DNA of 64,000 nucleotides from the NCBI GenBank assembly GCA_964404215.1, contig CAYOJF010000005.1:17725-81724 (forward strand), in the 5' to 3' direction. The stretch is from Aureispira sp964404215. GTDB lineage: Bacteria; Bacteroidota; Bacteroidia; Chitinophagales; Saprospiraceae. The notes beneath the pieces are model-generated. The model searched no databases and was not told the DNA's origin. It was given only the letters and a program-made list of their open reading frames with translations. Below are positions 16,674 through 25,909 of this stretch, one piece after another (position 1 is the stretch's first letter; every line of letters begins with the position of its first letter). A program made the position numbers and the translations under genes.

Positions 16674-18238
16674 TTTTTACGTTTAAATAAATTTTGAAAG
16701 AAGGCTTTTATTTTATCCAACCGAATCGTTCGAGTATCATTGAGTGCTTTATAGGTCAAATAAAAACCAAAAGGTAGCAGTGCCAAATTAGGTAACCATG
16801 ATCCTACCCAACAAGCTAAAGTTAGATTTTTCGCAAGGCGTTCCCCTGCCAAAAATAGGACAAAAAATGCCATAAAAAATAAGAAAGCAACCAAAATAGG
16901 ATACCCAAATCCTCCTTTTCGGATAATAGCCCCCATCGGTGCCCCTATGAACAAAAACAACAAACAGGCAAAAGCAAAAGAGAGCTTTTGATGAATTTCA
17001 TTCTCGTACTTGACATGATTCTTTTTATTCGTTTCCATATACATCTGTACTCCATGAGCCTGTCCTTTCACATTTTGACAAAAGCCAATCGCCCGTTGAT
17101 AGATATAATCGACTTTATCTTTCGGTATAGTAGCAGCAAAACTTTTTATTTTGGGAATCTCTTCTAGTACAATATTGGGATTGCCTTGTTCAGCATATCC
17201 TGGTGCATATTGCTTAGGGTAGCGTAATGGACCGAGTACTGTAGTATCAGTCATTTCAATTCCTTCTCGTCTAAATTGATACATAGAGTTGGCATTTCGC
17301 TTTAGCATTGCCAATCTACTTTCTTTGAGGATATATAGAGAGTCAATAGCCCGTAAGAGTTCTCGAATTGATAGTAATGAGTGATGCCCCTTGAATAAAT
17401 TCTGATCCGATTGTTTGAAATCAAATTCGGTCATATCAAACATCGTTGTATAAGTCTCAAAATTCATCTGCGTATGCGGATATGCTTTGGGTTTTTCAGG
17501 TTTGGGATCTAATTCGCTATAGCGAGTCCCCTCTTCTAGCTTAATCACCAAAAAACTACGATTGATCACGGTATCTTTACTGGTCTCTTCTTCGCCCTCT
17601 ATCACAGGAGCAACTTTGATAGTACTATGTACCGTATCTTTTGCATAATACAACCCAGCGGTTTGGGCATTTATATGACCACGATACCCTTGATTATCCG
17701 TATGGTCATAAATTTTCACTTTATGTAGCTCTTTACCATTCTTATCTTTTTCCCCTACAAAAATAGCCACTTCTTTAAAGTCATCATTGTATTGTCCTTC
17801 TTTGAAAGACAAGGCAGGTTTTTGATTACGAATATCTCGCAATATCGTCTTAAATTTCAGTGCCGTTATAGGAATGAGTCGATCTGAAAAAATCATGGAT
17901 ATCCCAAACAAGACGCCACCAAAAAACAAGAGGGGTGCCATGATCCGAAACAAGGATACCCCCGCTGACTTAAGCGTAACCAGTTCATAGTGTTCCGCCA
18001 AATTACCTAAGGTCATGACGGCAGCAATGAGTACACCAAACACCATCGCTCTTGGTATCATAGCCAATGATTGGTAAAATAACAATTCAAAAATGATCGT
18101 CAAATCCAATCCCTTCCCAATAATATCATCAATATACTTCCATAGAAATTGCATATTGAATATGAACATAGCAATGAGCGTCCACATAATCAATGGAGGC
18201 AAAAAACTACGTACAATGAGCAAATCTATTTTTTTCAT
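16670..18238 (-). CDS. LptF/LptG-family lipopolysaccharide export permease
   Basis: About 522 residues from the ATG at 18238. I reject the in-frame TTG at 18265 because it sits inside the terminator of the preceding gene. Three N-terminal membrane helices (IVRSFLPPLIMWTLIAMFIF, then near 50-75 and 95-120), a large periplasmic beta-jellyroll-like part (about 130-400) and three C-terminal helices (LSFAFACLLFLFIGAPMGAI onward) match YjgP/YjgQ permeases that extract LPS for the Lpt bridge. One polypeptide cannot be assigned to F or G with certainty. Confidence 0.9.
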   Translation of the reverse strand: MKKIDLLIVRSFLPPLIMWTLIAMFIFNMQFLWKYIDDIIGKGLDLTIIFELLFYQSLAMIPRAMVFGVLIAAVMTLGNLAEHYELVTLKSAGVSLFRIMAPLLFFGGVLFGISMIFSDRLIPITALKFKTILRDIRNQKPALSFKEGQYNDDFKEVAIFVGEKDKNGKELHKVKIYDHTDNQGYRGHINAQTAGLYYAKDTVHSTIKVAPVIEGEEETSKDTVINRSFLVIKLEEGTRYSELDPKPEKPKAYPHTQMNFETYTTMFDMTEFDFKQSDQNLFKGHHSLLSIRELLRAIDSLYILKESRLAMLKRNANSMYQFRREGIEMTDTTVLGPLRYPKQYAPGYAEQGNPNIVLEEIPKIKSFAATIPKDKVDYIYQRAIGFCQNVKGQAHGVQMYMETNKKNHVKYENEIHQKLSFAFACLLFLFIGAPMGAIIRKGGFGYPILVAFLFFMAFFVLFLAGERLAKNLTLACWVGSWLPNLALLPFGFYLTYKALNDTRTIRLDKIKAFFQNLFKRKK

Positions 18239-18249
18239 ATTCCTAAGGT

Positions 18250-18289
18250 AAAAAAAGCCCTCCAATCCTCAAGGAATCAGACGGCTTTT
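18250..18289 (-). terminator. Terminator of map, just before the lptF/G start
   Basis: On the minus strand AAAAGCC (18289-18283) pairs with GGCTTTT (18259-18253) around an inner TCCT/AGGA stem, then seven T. It ends 11 bases before the permease ATG at 18238. Confidence 0.65.
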
Positions 18290-18320
18290 AGTTTTATTTT
18301 AAAATTTAGGGGATACCTTA

Positions 18321-19115
18321 TTATTTCCCTTTGGCAGCTAATGCCTCATAAATATAATCAAATGTAGACAATATATCAGGTTTGCCATCTACTACAGCTA
18401 CATCATGCTCAAAGTGTGCCGAAGGCATTCTGTCTTTAGTCAGAATCGTCCACCCATCTGACAATTGTTCGATATTAGCAGTTCCCATATTAATCATAGG
18501 TTCGATTGCTATGACCAACCCATTTTGTATTTTTTTGCCTTTTCCTCTTCTCCCATAATTTGGCACCTCTGGGCTCTCGTGCATTACTTTCCCCAATCCA
18601 TGTCCTACCAATTCCTTCACGACTCCATAACCATGCGATTCAGCATGTTGCTGGATTGCAAAACTAACATCGCCCATACGATTACCAACACGTGTAGCCT
18701 CTATTCCTTTGTACAAAGATGCTTTCGTCACCTCTAATAGTTGTTTGATGGCAGGCTCGACCTCTCCTACCTCAAAGGTATAAGCATGATCACCATAGTA
18801 TCCATTCATCAATACACCACAATCTACTGAAACAATATCACCATTTTTGAGTGGGGTATCATTCGGAATGCCATGTACAATCTGGGCATTCGGAGAAACA
18901 CAGAGTGTATTCGGAAAATCATATAATCCCAAAAAACCAGGTACACCACCATTATCTCTAATAAATTCTTCTGCTAACTTATCCAACTGAAGAGTGGTCA
19001 CTCCTGGCTCTATATGCTCTGCCATTAGTCCTAATGTTTTAGAAACTAATAAAGCACTTTCTCGCATAATCTCTATTTCTTCTCTCGTCTTGTATATGAT
19101 TGGTCCTTTTGCCAT
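18321..19115 (-). CDS. map: Methionine aminopeptidase, type I
   Basis: A 264-residue cytosolic enzyme that removes the initiator Met from new proteins. The pita-bread metalloenzyme motifs are all present: VSVDCGVLMNGYYGDHAYTF (two metal Asp), VKELVGHGLGKVMHESPEV (His), IAIEPMINMG (Glu) and HFEHDVAVVDG (Glu). Length is that of a plain type Ia enzyme without an N-terminal zinc extension. It has its own promoter (TACTTTTG at 19155-19148) and terminator. No ribosomal-protein operon surrounds it. Confidence 0.96.
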   Translation of the reverse strand: MAKGPIIYKTREEIEIMRESALLVSKTLGLMAEHIEPGVTTLQLDKLAEEFIRDNGGVPGFLGLYDFPNTLCVSPNAQIVHGIPNDTPLKNGDIVSVDCGVLMNGYYGDHAYTFEVGEVEPAIKQLLEVTKASLYKGIEATRVGNRMGDVSFAIQQHAESHGYGVVKELVGHGLGKVMHESPEVPNYGRRGKGKKIQNGLVIAIEPMINMGTANIEQLSDGWTILTKDRMPSAHFEHDVAVVDGKPDILSTFDYIYEALAAKGK

Positions 19116-19147
19116 GCTATTCTATTGTTATGTATTATTTTGAGGTG

Positions 19148-19155
19148 CAAAAGTA
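19148..19155 (-). promoter_or_regulatory. -7 element upstream of map
   Basis: TACTTTTG on the minus strand, an exact TAnnTTTG match 32 bases before the map start codon. Confidence 0.45.
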
Positions 19156-19208
19156 CGGATTATTTATATTTAGCTGTTCTTTTTTATCCTTTTTATTCAG
19201 ATATGCCC

Positions 19209-20936
19209 TCATACATTATCTTTCGTCTTAAATCGATACAAACCTCCCACCAATAAGATAATACATAAGCCTCCTCCCATAATATACCACTTCCATCCAC
19301 CTCTTTGCTCCAATTGAATGGGACGATCATTCCCTATTTGTACAAATGCAGACCAATAGGCTGGATGAGCAGCCAGTCCAGTTGCTTGTTGGAGATAATC
19401 TACTTTTGCTTGTTGTAAGGCTGTTGATTTTGTCATTCCTTTGGCTAAATTTTGATAAAAATATTGCATTATAATAGCAGTTGTTTGATCATTGACTTGC
19501 CAGAGAGAAACCACAACAGCAGGAACTCCTGCGGACATAAAAGACCGAGCTAACGATAATACCCCTTGTCCCTGCTGAAACTTACCGTACCCAGTCTCAC
19601 AAGCAGAAAGTACTACCAAATCAGCCTTAAGCGACAATTGTGATATTTCATATCCATGCACAAAATTATCTTCTACAGGATGATAATCCTCTGTAAAAGC
19701 AAGGGAAGAGAACAAAGGTTTTTCTTTGTTCAAAATACCATGCATCGCCAAATGCAGTACACTATATTCTGTCGCATTTTCTTTAAAAAACTGTTCTGTC
19801 ACCTCCTGACCAGCCAAAAACCGTCCCTCAAACTGTTGTTCTAACGAAGCGACCTCTTCTGATACTGCACTTAGTGGCTCCAATAACTCACGTATTCCAG
19901 CAATAGTTCCGGAGCGTAAACTATCTAATCGAGCGGTATCCAATGCTTCATAACTACTTGCCAAACCTAATAATTGATGATTATTGAGCGAAGCATCAAT
20001 ACGATTATTCTCTTGCCAGAGCATTGCGGAATAAATATAGGATATACTATATTGATTGACTAAGTAAGGTAGTTTTTCATAAGCCTGCTGTTCTCCCGAA
20101 GTAGTCAAAAACGTCTCGAAAGGCAAATGTCCCAGCTCATCATCCGTAACTAAGATCAAATGTTTTTTATCCTCTTCTATTTGCTCTAATAATTTTGCTA
20201 AAAAATTAGTATAAAACCAATGTGCTTGTTCTGTATATTGAGCATAAGCTTTCTTTTTGTCATTTACCAAAAACTGATAATTACTCAAAGATTGGCGGAA
20301 TAATTTGGTACGATAGTGCAACGTTTTGCGACTCACATTCAGTGCCACCATTGTTGTCTTTTCTCTAGTGATACCAAACACATACGTCATAGAATCTCCT
20401 ACTAGATATTCAATCAATAAATCTTCTTCCTTCAAATCTTCTTGAATCGTACTTAAGGACACCTCTTTTTGATCATACTGTAAAGCATGGTATTCAGGGT
20501 ATTCTTGAAGTAGAGAAGTCTTAAAATCTTCTATTGATAATAAAATCTCATTTTCGGAAGCCTGAAGGACCCTCTTCTGTTCTGTTGTATTGGCTTGTAT
20601 TTTTTTACGCTGAACGGTAGCTAACTGTTTTTGCAATTGTTGTTGTTTTACAAACAAATAATCTGGTATATTCGCCAAAGTATACCCTCTTTCTCCCTTA
20701 ATCGCATCTTTGAGTAAAATAGATTTATTTTGCTCTGCTTTCTGAAATGCTTTCTCCAAAGACTGCTCATCTTTAATATTCTGGTATAAATGGTAGTCAA
20801 CGCCCATAGCTGGCTCAATTAGACCAATCGTCTCTTCCAATAATCGCTTTTTATCTTTTTCTTTTCGGAAAGAAGTTCGATAGCGATTTACTAGCTTCAG
20901 TATAACCGTATTAACAGCTTGCTGCTGCTGAAGTAG
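19209..20936 (-). CDS. CHAT-domain protease-like half of an amber-split TPR-CHAT protein
   Basis: Open frame continuing without a stop from the TAG at 20939-20937; the first usable start after it is a weak TTG at 20840 (543 residues). It opens with the helical linker that normally joins TPRs to CHAT (LEKAFQKAEQNKSILLKDAI) and then a caspase-like CHAT domain with catalytic dyad His367 (LHLAMHG) and Cys414 (LSACETG), followed by GQGVLSLARSFMSAGVPAVVVS and SLWQVND. A membrane helix near 515-535 ends it. Upstream in the same frame are 32 more sense codons up to the amber codon. It may be expressed by read-through, by internal start, or not at all. Confidence 0.8.
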   Translation of the reverse strand, partial: LLQQQQAVNTVILKLVNRYRTSFRKEKDKKRLLEETIGLIEPAMGVDYHLYQNIKDEQSLEKAFQKAEQNKSILLKDAIKGERGYTLANIPDYLFVKQQQLQKQLATVQRKKIQANTTEQKRVLQASENEILLSIEDFKTSLLQEYPEYHALQYDQKEVSLSTIQEDLKEEDLLIEYLVGDSMTYVFGITREKTTMVALNVSRKTLHYRTKLFRQSLSNYQFLVNDKKKAYAQYTEQAHWFYTNFLAKLLEQIEEDKKHLILVTDDELGHLPFETFLTTSGEQQAYEKLPYLVNQYSISYIYSAMLWQENNRIDASLNNHQLLGLASSYEALDTARLDSLRSGTIAGIRELLEPLSAVSEEVASLEQQFEGRFLAGQEVTEQFFKENATEYSVLHLAMHGILNKEKPLFSSLAFTEDYHPVEDNFVHGYEISQLSLKADLVVLSACETGYGKFQQGQGVLSLARSFMSAGVPAVVVSLWQVNDQTTAIIMQYFYQNLAKGMTKSTALQQAKVDYLQQATGLAAHPAYWSAFVQIGNDRPIQLEQRGGWKWYIMGGGLCIILLVGGLYRFKTKDNV

Positions 20937-20939
20937 CTA
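20937..20939 (-). other. In-frame amber codon joining the TPR and CHAT reading frames
   Basis: The TPR frame ends NPKL-TAG; reading on in the same frame gives LLQQQQAVNTVILKLVNR and then the CHAT half with no stop or frameshift. 96 bases separate the TAG from the TTG used by the downstream ORF. A single base change restores a protein of about 1010 residues. Confidence 0.8.
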
Positions 20940-22244
20940 TAACTTCGGATTTGTATTATATTCAGCGGCATAGATACGATTTAGCCCCTTCAATGAAGCT
21001 AACAAGTCTTGTAAGTTAGCTGGATCTTTTGTTATGAGTTCCTCTATATTTCTTACCACAAAATTCGTGTCTCTAATATTACACTGAATTGCCTTTTCAT
21101 AATACGTGATTGCAATGCTATATACACCTCTATGCTTTGCTAAAACAGCTCGCCTGTTATTCGCACTTAGATAAGTACTATAGTCTTTTTTATCCCTAAA
21201 AAACTCACTTTCCAATAATTCAGAAAGATATTTTTCTGCTGTATCATATTCATTAATTTTGGTGTGAATATACCCCAATTGCCCAACTGTTTTCCAGTAT
21301 TGAATATGATTCACACCTAATACAACTACCCGAACATCTCTTACTTCTTTTAGTAATTCAATTGCTTTTTTATAGTCTTTATTATCAGCATGAATCAATG
21401 CTAACAGGCTCAGTGCTTTCCCATATAGTATATGCTGTTTCCCTACCGTTCTGATACGATATGCCAGTACCTTTTCGACTAAAGGAATTGCTTTATCATA
21501 CTGCTTCAAAGCCCTATACATCGTTGCGATATTATTATAAATATCAATAATTGCAGGATGATTTGCTCCTATAGTTGATTCATAGATTTGCTTCGTTTGC
21601 AAAAAGAAATCCAAGGCCTCCTCTGTTCTACCTTGATTCGCATAGTTATATGCTATATTATTAAGTAATCTCCCATAACCAGTAGTATTGGTCTGTCCTA
21701 TACGGCTGTAAGCTCTTACAATTTCTTGACAGATATGATTAGAGGCCGTATAAGCATTCATTTGCCCCAGCAAGACTGCCAAGTTACTCATACTTCTGAG
21801 TGTAGTAGGATTATCTACCCCTAGTTTTTGTTTTCTTATTTTGATCGCTTGGTCGTATAGTCTTCGTGCTTGAGCATAATCTCCACTAGCATGATAAAAA
21901 CCACCGATATTATTAAGGGCTCCACTATACTCTTCATGTTGCTCGCCAAATACAGTCGCATAAATCTTAGCTGCCTTCCAATAATTCTCCTCCGCTTTAT
22001 CTAATAAACCTAATTCTTCTTGCATGTAAGCAAGATCCATCAGTTTAACTCCCCATACACTATCTCCCAATGCATTGGCAACAATATAAGCGATACTTTC
22101 TTCTGAATAACGTACAGCGTTTTTAAAATCCCCTTTACTGTAACAAACGTTTACTAAGCTATCATTTTGGTCAATAACGGAAGGGAGCTGGGCTATAGTA
22201 TCGTGGATATAAAAGAAGAATAAAATAAAAAATAGACGATTCAT
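20937..22244 (-). CDS. TPR-repeat half of an amber-split TPR-CHAT protein
   Basis: A 435-residue protein with signal peptide (1-18, ending TIAQ) and about eight TPRs of the kinesin-light-chain type (for example YSGALNNIGGFYHASGDYAQ and IDIYNNIATMYRALKQYDKA), consistent with a secreted or periplasmic protein-binding solenoid. It ends in the helix LLASLKGLNRIYAAEYNTN, which looks cut inside a repeat. The next frame-mate is the CHAT domain. Secreted TPR-CHAT proteins of roughly 900-1100 residues are common in Bacteroidota, so this is best seen as the front half of one gene. A -7 element (TAACTTTG) is at 22301-22294. Confidence 0.85.
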   Translation of the reverse strand: MNRLFFILFFFYIHDTIAQLPSVIDQNDSLVNVCYSKGDFKNAVRYSEESIAYIVANALGDSVWGVKLMDLAYMQEELGLLDKAEENYWKAAKIYATVFGEQHEEYSGALNNIGGFYHASGDYAQARRLYDQAIKIRKQKLGVDNPTTLRSMSNLAVLLGQMNAYTASNHICQEIVRAYSRIGQTNTTGYGRLLNNIAYNYANQGRTEEALDFFLQTKQIYESTIGANHPAIIDIYNNIATMYRALKQYDKAIPLVEKVLAYRIRTVGKQHILYGKALSLLALIHADNKDYKKAIELLKEVRDVRVVVLGVNHIQYWKTVGQLGYIHTKINEYDTAEKYLSELLESEFFRDKKDYSTYLSANNRRAVLAKHRGVYSIAITYYEKAIQCNIRDTNFVVRNIEELITKDPANLQDLLASLKGLNRIYAAEYNTNPKL

Positions 22245-22293
22245 TTTAGTTTATTTTGTAAGAATAAAAATTTTAATAATTGATTTATTCTTA

Positions 22294-22301
22294 CAAAGTT
22301 A
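22294..22301 (-). promoter_or_regulatory. -7 element upstream of the TPR-CHAT gene
   Basis: TAACTTTG on the minus strand, 49 bases before the start codon; exact TAnnTTTG match. Confidence 0.4.
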
Positions 22302-22395
22302 TCTTCAAAAAAACACCTATAAAACCCTAATGAACAAGTAACCTATCTGACCGAATATTCAGCCCTCATAGTTATTTATTGGGTATAAGACCAAA

Positions 22396-22437
22396 CAAAA
22401 AAAGCCAGCATTTATCCTAAGATAAACACTGGCTTTC
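22396..22437 (-). terminator. Terminator of odhB
   Basis: On the minus strand AAAGCCAGTGTTTATC pairs with GATAAATGCTGGCTTT (one internal mismatch), then a run of seven T. It lies about 20 bases after the odhB stop. Confidence 0.9.
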
Positions 22438-22458
22438 CTATCCAATAAATTGGTATTT

Positions 22459-23748
22459 CTACAAATCCAATAACAATGTAACTGGATCTTCTAGCAATTG
22501 TTTCACTTTTACTAAGAAAGTAACTGAAGTACTACCATCAATTACACGGTGGTCATATGATAATGCTAAATACATCATTGGACGTATTTTCACTTCACCA
22601 TTGACTGCCATTGGGCGTTGCTGAATAGTATGCATTCCCAAAATAGCCGACTGTGGCTCATTGATAATTGGTGTAGACATCATCGAACCAAACACACCAC
22701 CATTAGTGATCGTAAAGGTTCCACCTTGCATTTCTTCCAATGTCAATTTACCATCTCTAGCTTTTTTCGCTAAACCTTTGATAGCAGACTCTATCTGAGC
22801 AAAATTCATGGACTCTACATTCTTGACAGGAGGTACTACCAATCCTGTTGGAGTCGAAATAGCGATAGAAATATCAGCATAGTCATGATAAACTAATGTC
22901 TTACCATCTGCTCCAATCTGAGCATTAACGTCTGGCATTTCCATCAGTACCTTCGCACAAGCTTTAGAGAATAAAGACATAAAGCCAAGCTTGATGCCAT
23001 ATTTTTCTACAAATTTTTCTTGATATTTTTTACGCAATGCCATTACTTCTGTCAAATCTACTTCATTGAAAGTAGTCAACATCGCCGTTGTATTTTTTGC
23101 CGAAACCAAACGAGACGCAATCGTCCTACGCATACGACTCATTTTTTCAGTACGAGTCGCTCTACTAAAGCCACTAGCTGGAGTCATATCTACTGTTTTA
23201 ACCGGTGCAGCCGCTTCTTTCTTTGGGGCTGGTTTTGTCTCTTGTTTTGGAGCTGCTTTTTGGTTTGCTTTAGCAGCAATCGCTTTTTGGACATCCTCCT
23301 GTGTGATACGTCCATCTTTGCCTGTAGCTGTTACATCAGCAGCGTTGATATTATTCTCCTGCATCAATTTTTGAGCAGTAGGTGAAGGATGACCAGCAGC
23401 ATAAGAATCCTCTTTAGCTGGTGCTGTTTCTTCTTTCTTTGCCTCTGGCTTAGGTTCTTCCTTAGCCGGTGTATCGTCACTACTACCACTATCATCACTC
23501 GCTCCAGCATAGCTGGTATCAATCTTTGCAAAAACACCATCAATAGCGATATCATCGTCTTCTTGAGCGACCCAAATTAGTTTCCCTGCTTTTTCAGCGG
23601 GTACTTCTACCGTTGCTTTGTCTGATTCAAATTCGCAGATAATTTCATCTAGCTCTACTATCGCTCCGTCTTCTTTTAACCAAGAAGAAAGCGTTACTTC
23701 TGTCACTGATTCGCCAATGACGGGCACTTTGAGTTCTATGATGCTCAT
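22459..23748 (-). CDS. odhB: 2-oxoglutarate dehydrogenase E2 (dihydrolipoyl succinyltransferase)
   Basis: The 429-residue core of the 2-oxoglutarate dehydrogenase complex (TCA cycle). Lipoyl domain at 1-77 with lipoylated Lys44 in FESDKATVEVP; acidic/Lys-rich linker; peripheral-subunit-binding domain (about 122-158, SPTAQKLMQENNINAADV); a second Ala/Pro/Lys linker; and the catalytic domain with the C-terminal SYDHRVIDG motif (His and Asp). One lipoyl domain and FNEVDLTEVMALRKKY point to the succinyl- rather than acetyltransferase. The E1 gene is not adjacent, so it is probably transcribed alone. Confidence 0.94.
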   Translation of the reverse strand: MSIIELKVPVIGESVTEVTLSSWLKEDGAIVELDEIICEFESDKATVEVPAEKAGKLIWVAQEDDDIAIDGVFAKIDTSYAGASDDSGSSDDTPAKEEPKPEAKKEETAPAKEDSYAAGHPSPTAQKLMQENNINAADVTATGKDGRITQEDVQKAIAAKANQKAAPKQETKPAPKKEAAAPVKTVDMTPASGFSRATRTEKMSRMRRTIASRLVSAKNTTAMLTTFNEVDLTEVMALRKKYQEKFVEKYGIKLGFMSLFSKACAKVLMEMPDVNAQIGADGKTLVYHDYADISIAISTPTGLVVPPVKNVESMNFAQIESAIKGLAKKARDGKLTLEEMQGGTFTITNGGVFGSMMSTPIINEPQSAILGMHTIQQRPMAVNGEVKIRPMMYLALSYDHRVIDGSTSVTFLVKVKQLLEDPVTLLLDL

Positions 23749-23934
23749 AAGTTATATATATGATTGATTTAGTTTGGTAATCTTGTTACTTTAATTTGTA
23801 TAAATTACATTACAAAAATTGTTAAAAAAAACAAGAAAATGAAATTCTAACCCATCTTATAGATTAGGGGATTCATCTTTTTGTGGATATACTACTGTTT
23901 TTATCTATTTTGCAATCCTTAATTAGATATTACT

Positions 23935-25851
23935 ATGTGTAGAATAACAGGTTTTTGGGATTTTGGTTACAATAATGCTTATAAATTAGAGCATACGCTT
24001 ACTGCTATGCGAGACACCATGCACCACGGAGGTCCAGATAGTGGCGATCAGTATTTGGATCCTACGCAATCTTTAGGGTTGGCTCATCGTCGTTTATCCA
24101 TTTTAGATTTGTCAGAAGCAGGCAAACAGCCTATGTTTTGGGAACAATATGTTCTGGTTTTTAATGGCGAAATTTACAACTTCGAAACCATTCGTACTCA
24201 GCTAAAACAACTTGGATATACTTTTGAGACGGGAACAGACTCCGAAGTCATTCTGAAAGCATTCAAAGCTTGGGGAATGGAAATGGTACAGCAGTTTCGT
24301 GGTATGTTTATCTTTGTCATTTGGGATACTCAGAAACAGCAACTTACCATCTGTAGAGACCGTGTTGGAGTGAAGCCACTGTTTTGGTACTGGAAAGATG
24401 GTTTGTTTATGTTTTCTTCTGAACTCAAAGCTTTTCATCAACACCCCAAATTTGATAAGAGCATTAGCCCTACCGCTGTTTCATTATATCTACAACAGGG
24501 CTATATTCCCTACCCTCACTGTATTTTTGAGCAGGTACAAAAACTTCCAGCAGGAGCTTATTTAGAATTAGACACCACTCAACAAATTAACATCCAAAAA
24601 TACTGGGATGCCTCCAATATTTACCAACAAAGTCAACCTAATACCGCTCCTGAAGCTGACCTATTAGATCAGCTCGAAGAAGTATTGACTGATAGTTTTG
24701 AACTGAGAATGGTCGCCGATGTTCCTGTTGGAGCATTTTTGAGTGGCGGAATTGATTCTTCTACGGTAGTTGCTCTATTGCAGAAACAAAAAAATAGACA
24801 ACTCAAAACCTTTACCATTGGTTTTGAAGACAAAGAATATAACGAAGCTCAGCATGCCAAAGCTGTTGCCCAACACCTAGAAACAGACCATCATGAATGG
24901 TATTGCACCGAAGCTGATTTCGAGAAAGTGATTCCACTTCTTCCCGAGCTTTACGACGAACCTTTTGGAGATAGCTCTGCTATCCCGACTTACCTAGTCG
25001 CCCAAATGGCAAAAAAAGAAGTCAAAGTAAGCCTCTCTGCTGATGGTGGTGATGAAATTTTTGGTGGTTACACTAAATACGAAATCAGTAAGAATTTTTA
25101 TCCCAAAATCAGTAAAGTGCCTTACTTTTTGCGACAAGGAATACGAGCAATGGGTAGCCTTGTAGATCCGCTTTGGCTCGAACGCCACAATCACAAAATT
25201 CCTGTATTGAAAAACTACAAAAACATTAGTAACAAATATCCTAAGTTACTCCATGCTTTGTCAGCAAAAGATGCAGTCGATTTTTTCCACCACTCCTCTA
25301 CCTACATTAGCCCTAAAGAACAGCAGCAACTACTAAAAACCTATCAACACCGATATACCACTAAAACCAATATAAAAGACAAGCAACTTATTTCCTATCT
25401 AGGGATGATTGATATAGAGACCTATCTCGAAGGGGATATTATGACTAAAGTAGATCGTGCTACCATGCACAACGCTCTAGAAGGGAGAGATCCTTTTTTG
25501 GATCATAAAATCATTGAATTTGGAATGTCTCTCCCTGACCATATGAAAATACGAGGCAGCGAAACCAAATATCTACTTCGTCAACTTCTTTTCAAACATG
25601 TTCCGAAAGAACTAATCGAACGCCCCAAACAAGGGTTTTCTATCCCTATTCAGAAATGGCTACTGAGTACGCTACAGCCTCAGCTTCTAGCCATGAAAGA
25701 AGACCAAGCTTTTCATCAAACAATGGGGTTGCAGCAGGATAAACTTTGCTTTATGATTGATAACTTCATCGAACAACGAAAATATATCAACCCACATTTC
25801 ATCTGGTTCTTGTATAGTTTACATCAGTGGTATTTGAGATGGATGCAGTAG
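23935..25851 (+). CDS. asnB: Asparagine synthase (glutamine-hydrolysing)
   Basis: A 638-residue amidotransferase. Cys2 is the class II glutaminase nucleophile (MCRITGF, with RRLSILDLS and FNGEIYNF); the synthetase half carries the PP-loop SGGIDSS and DGGDEIFGGYTKYE. The subtype with MRDTMHHGGPDSGD near the start is common in polysaccharide clusters, where members amidate sugars or amino acids other than aspartate, so free asparagine synthesis is likely but not proven. A weak hairpin (GGAGT/ACTCC, about 25882-25899) followed by T-rich sequence may end the transcript. Confidence 0.9.
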   Translation: MCRITGFWDFGYNNAYKLEHTLTAMRDTMHHGGPDSGDQYLDPTQSLGLAHRRLSILDLSEAGKQPMFWEQYVLVFNGEIYNFETIRTQLKQLGYTFETGTDSEVILKAFKAWGMEMVQQFRGMFIFVIWDTQKQQLTICRDRVGVKPLFWYWKDGLFMFSSELKAFHQHPKFDKSISPTAVSLYLQQGYIPYPHCIFEQVQKLPAGAYLELDTTQQINIQKYWDASNIYQQSQPNTAPEADLLDQLEEVLTDSFELRMVADVPVGAFLSGGIDSSTVVALLQKQKNRQLKTFTIGFEDKEYNEAQHAKAVAQHLETDHHEWYCTEADFEKVIPLLPELYDEPFGDSSAIPTYLVAQMAKKEVKVSLSADGGDEIFGGYTKYEISKNFYPKISKVPYFLRQGIRAMGSLVDPLWLERHNHKIPVLKNYKNISNKYPKLLHALSAKDAVDFFHHSSTYISPKEQQQLLKTYQHRYTTKTNIKDKQLISYLGMIDIETYLEGDIMTKVDRATMHNALEGRDPFLDHKIIEFGMSLPDHMKIRGSETKYLLRQLLFKHVPKELIERPKQGFSIPIQKWLLSTLQPQLLAMKEDQAFHQTMGLQQDKLCFMIDNFIEQRKYINPHFIWFLYSLHQWYLRWMQ

Positions 25852-25909
25852 TAGGTAATACAAAAGTCTATAAGAAAAGTGGGAGTTCTTGTAGACTCCT
25901 ATTTTATCA

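Noticed and set aside
20937..22244. Treating the TPR gene as an intact stand-alone protein
   Set aside because: The frame continues without break into the CHAT domain and the C-terminal helix appears cut, so a split gene is the better reading.
23020..23580. Several overlapping ORFs opposite odhB
   Set aside because: They mirror the Ala/Pro/Lys-rich linkers of odhB, where skewed codon use leaves other frames open; no protein-like features.
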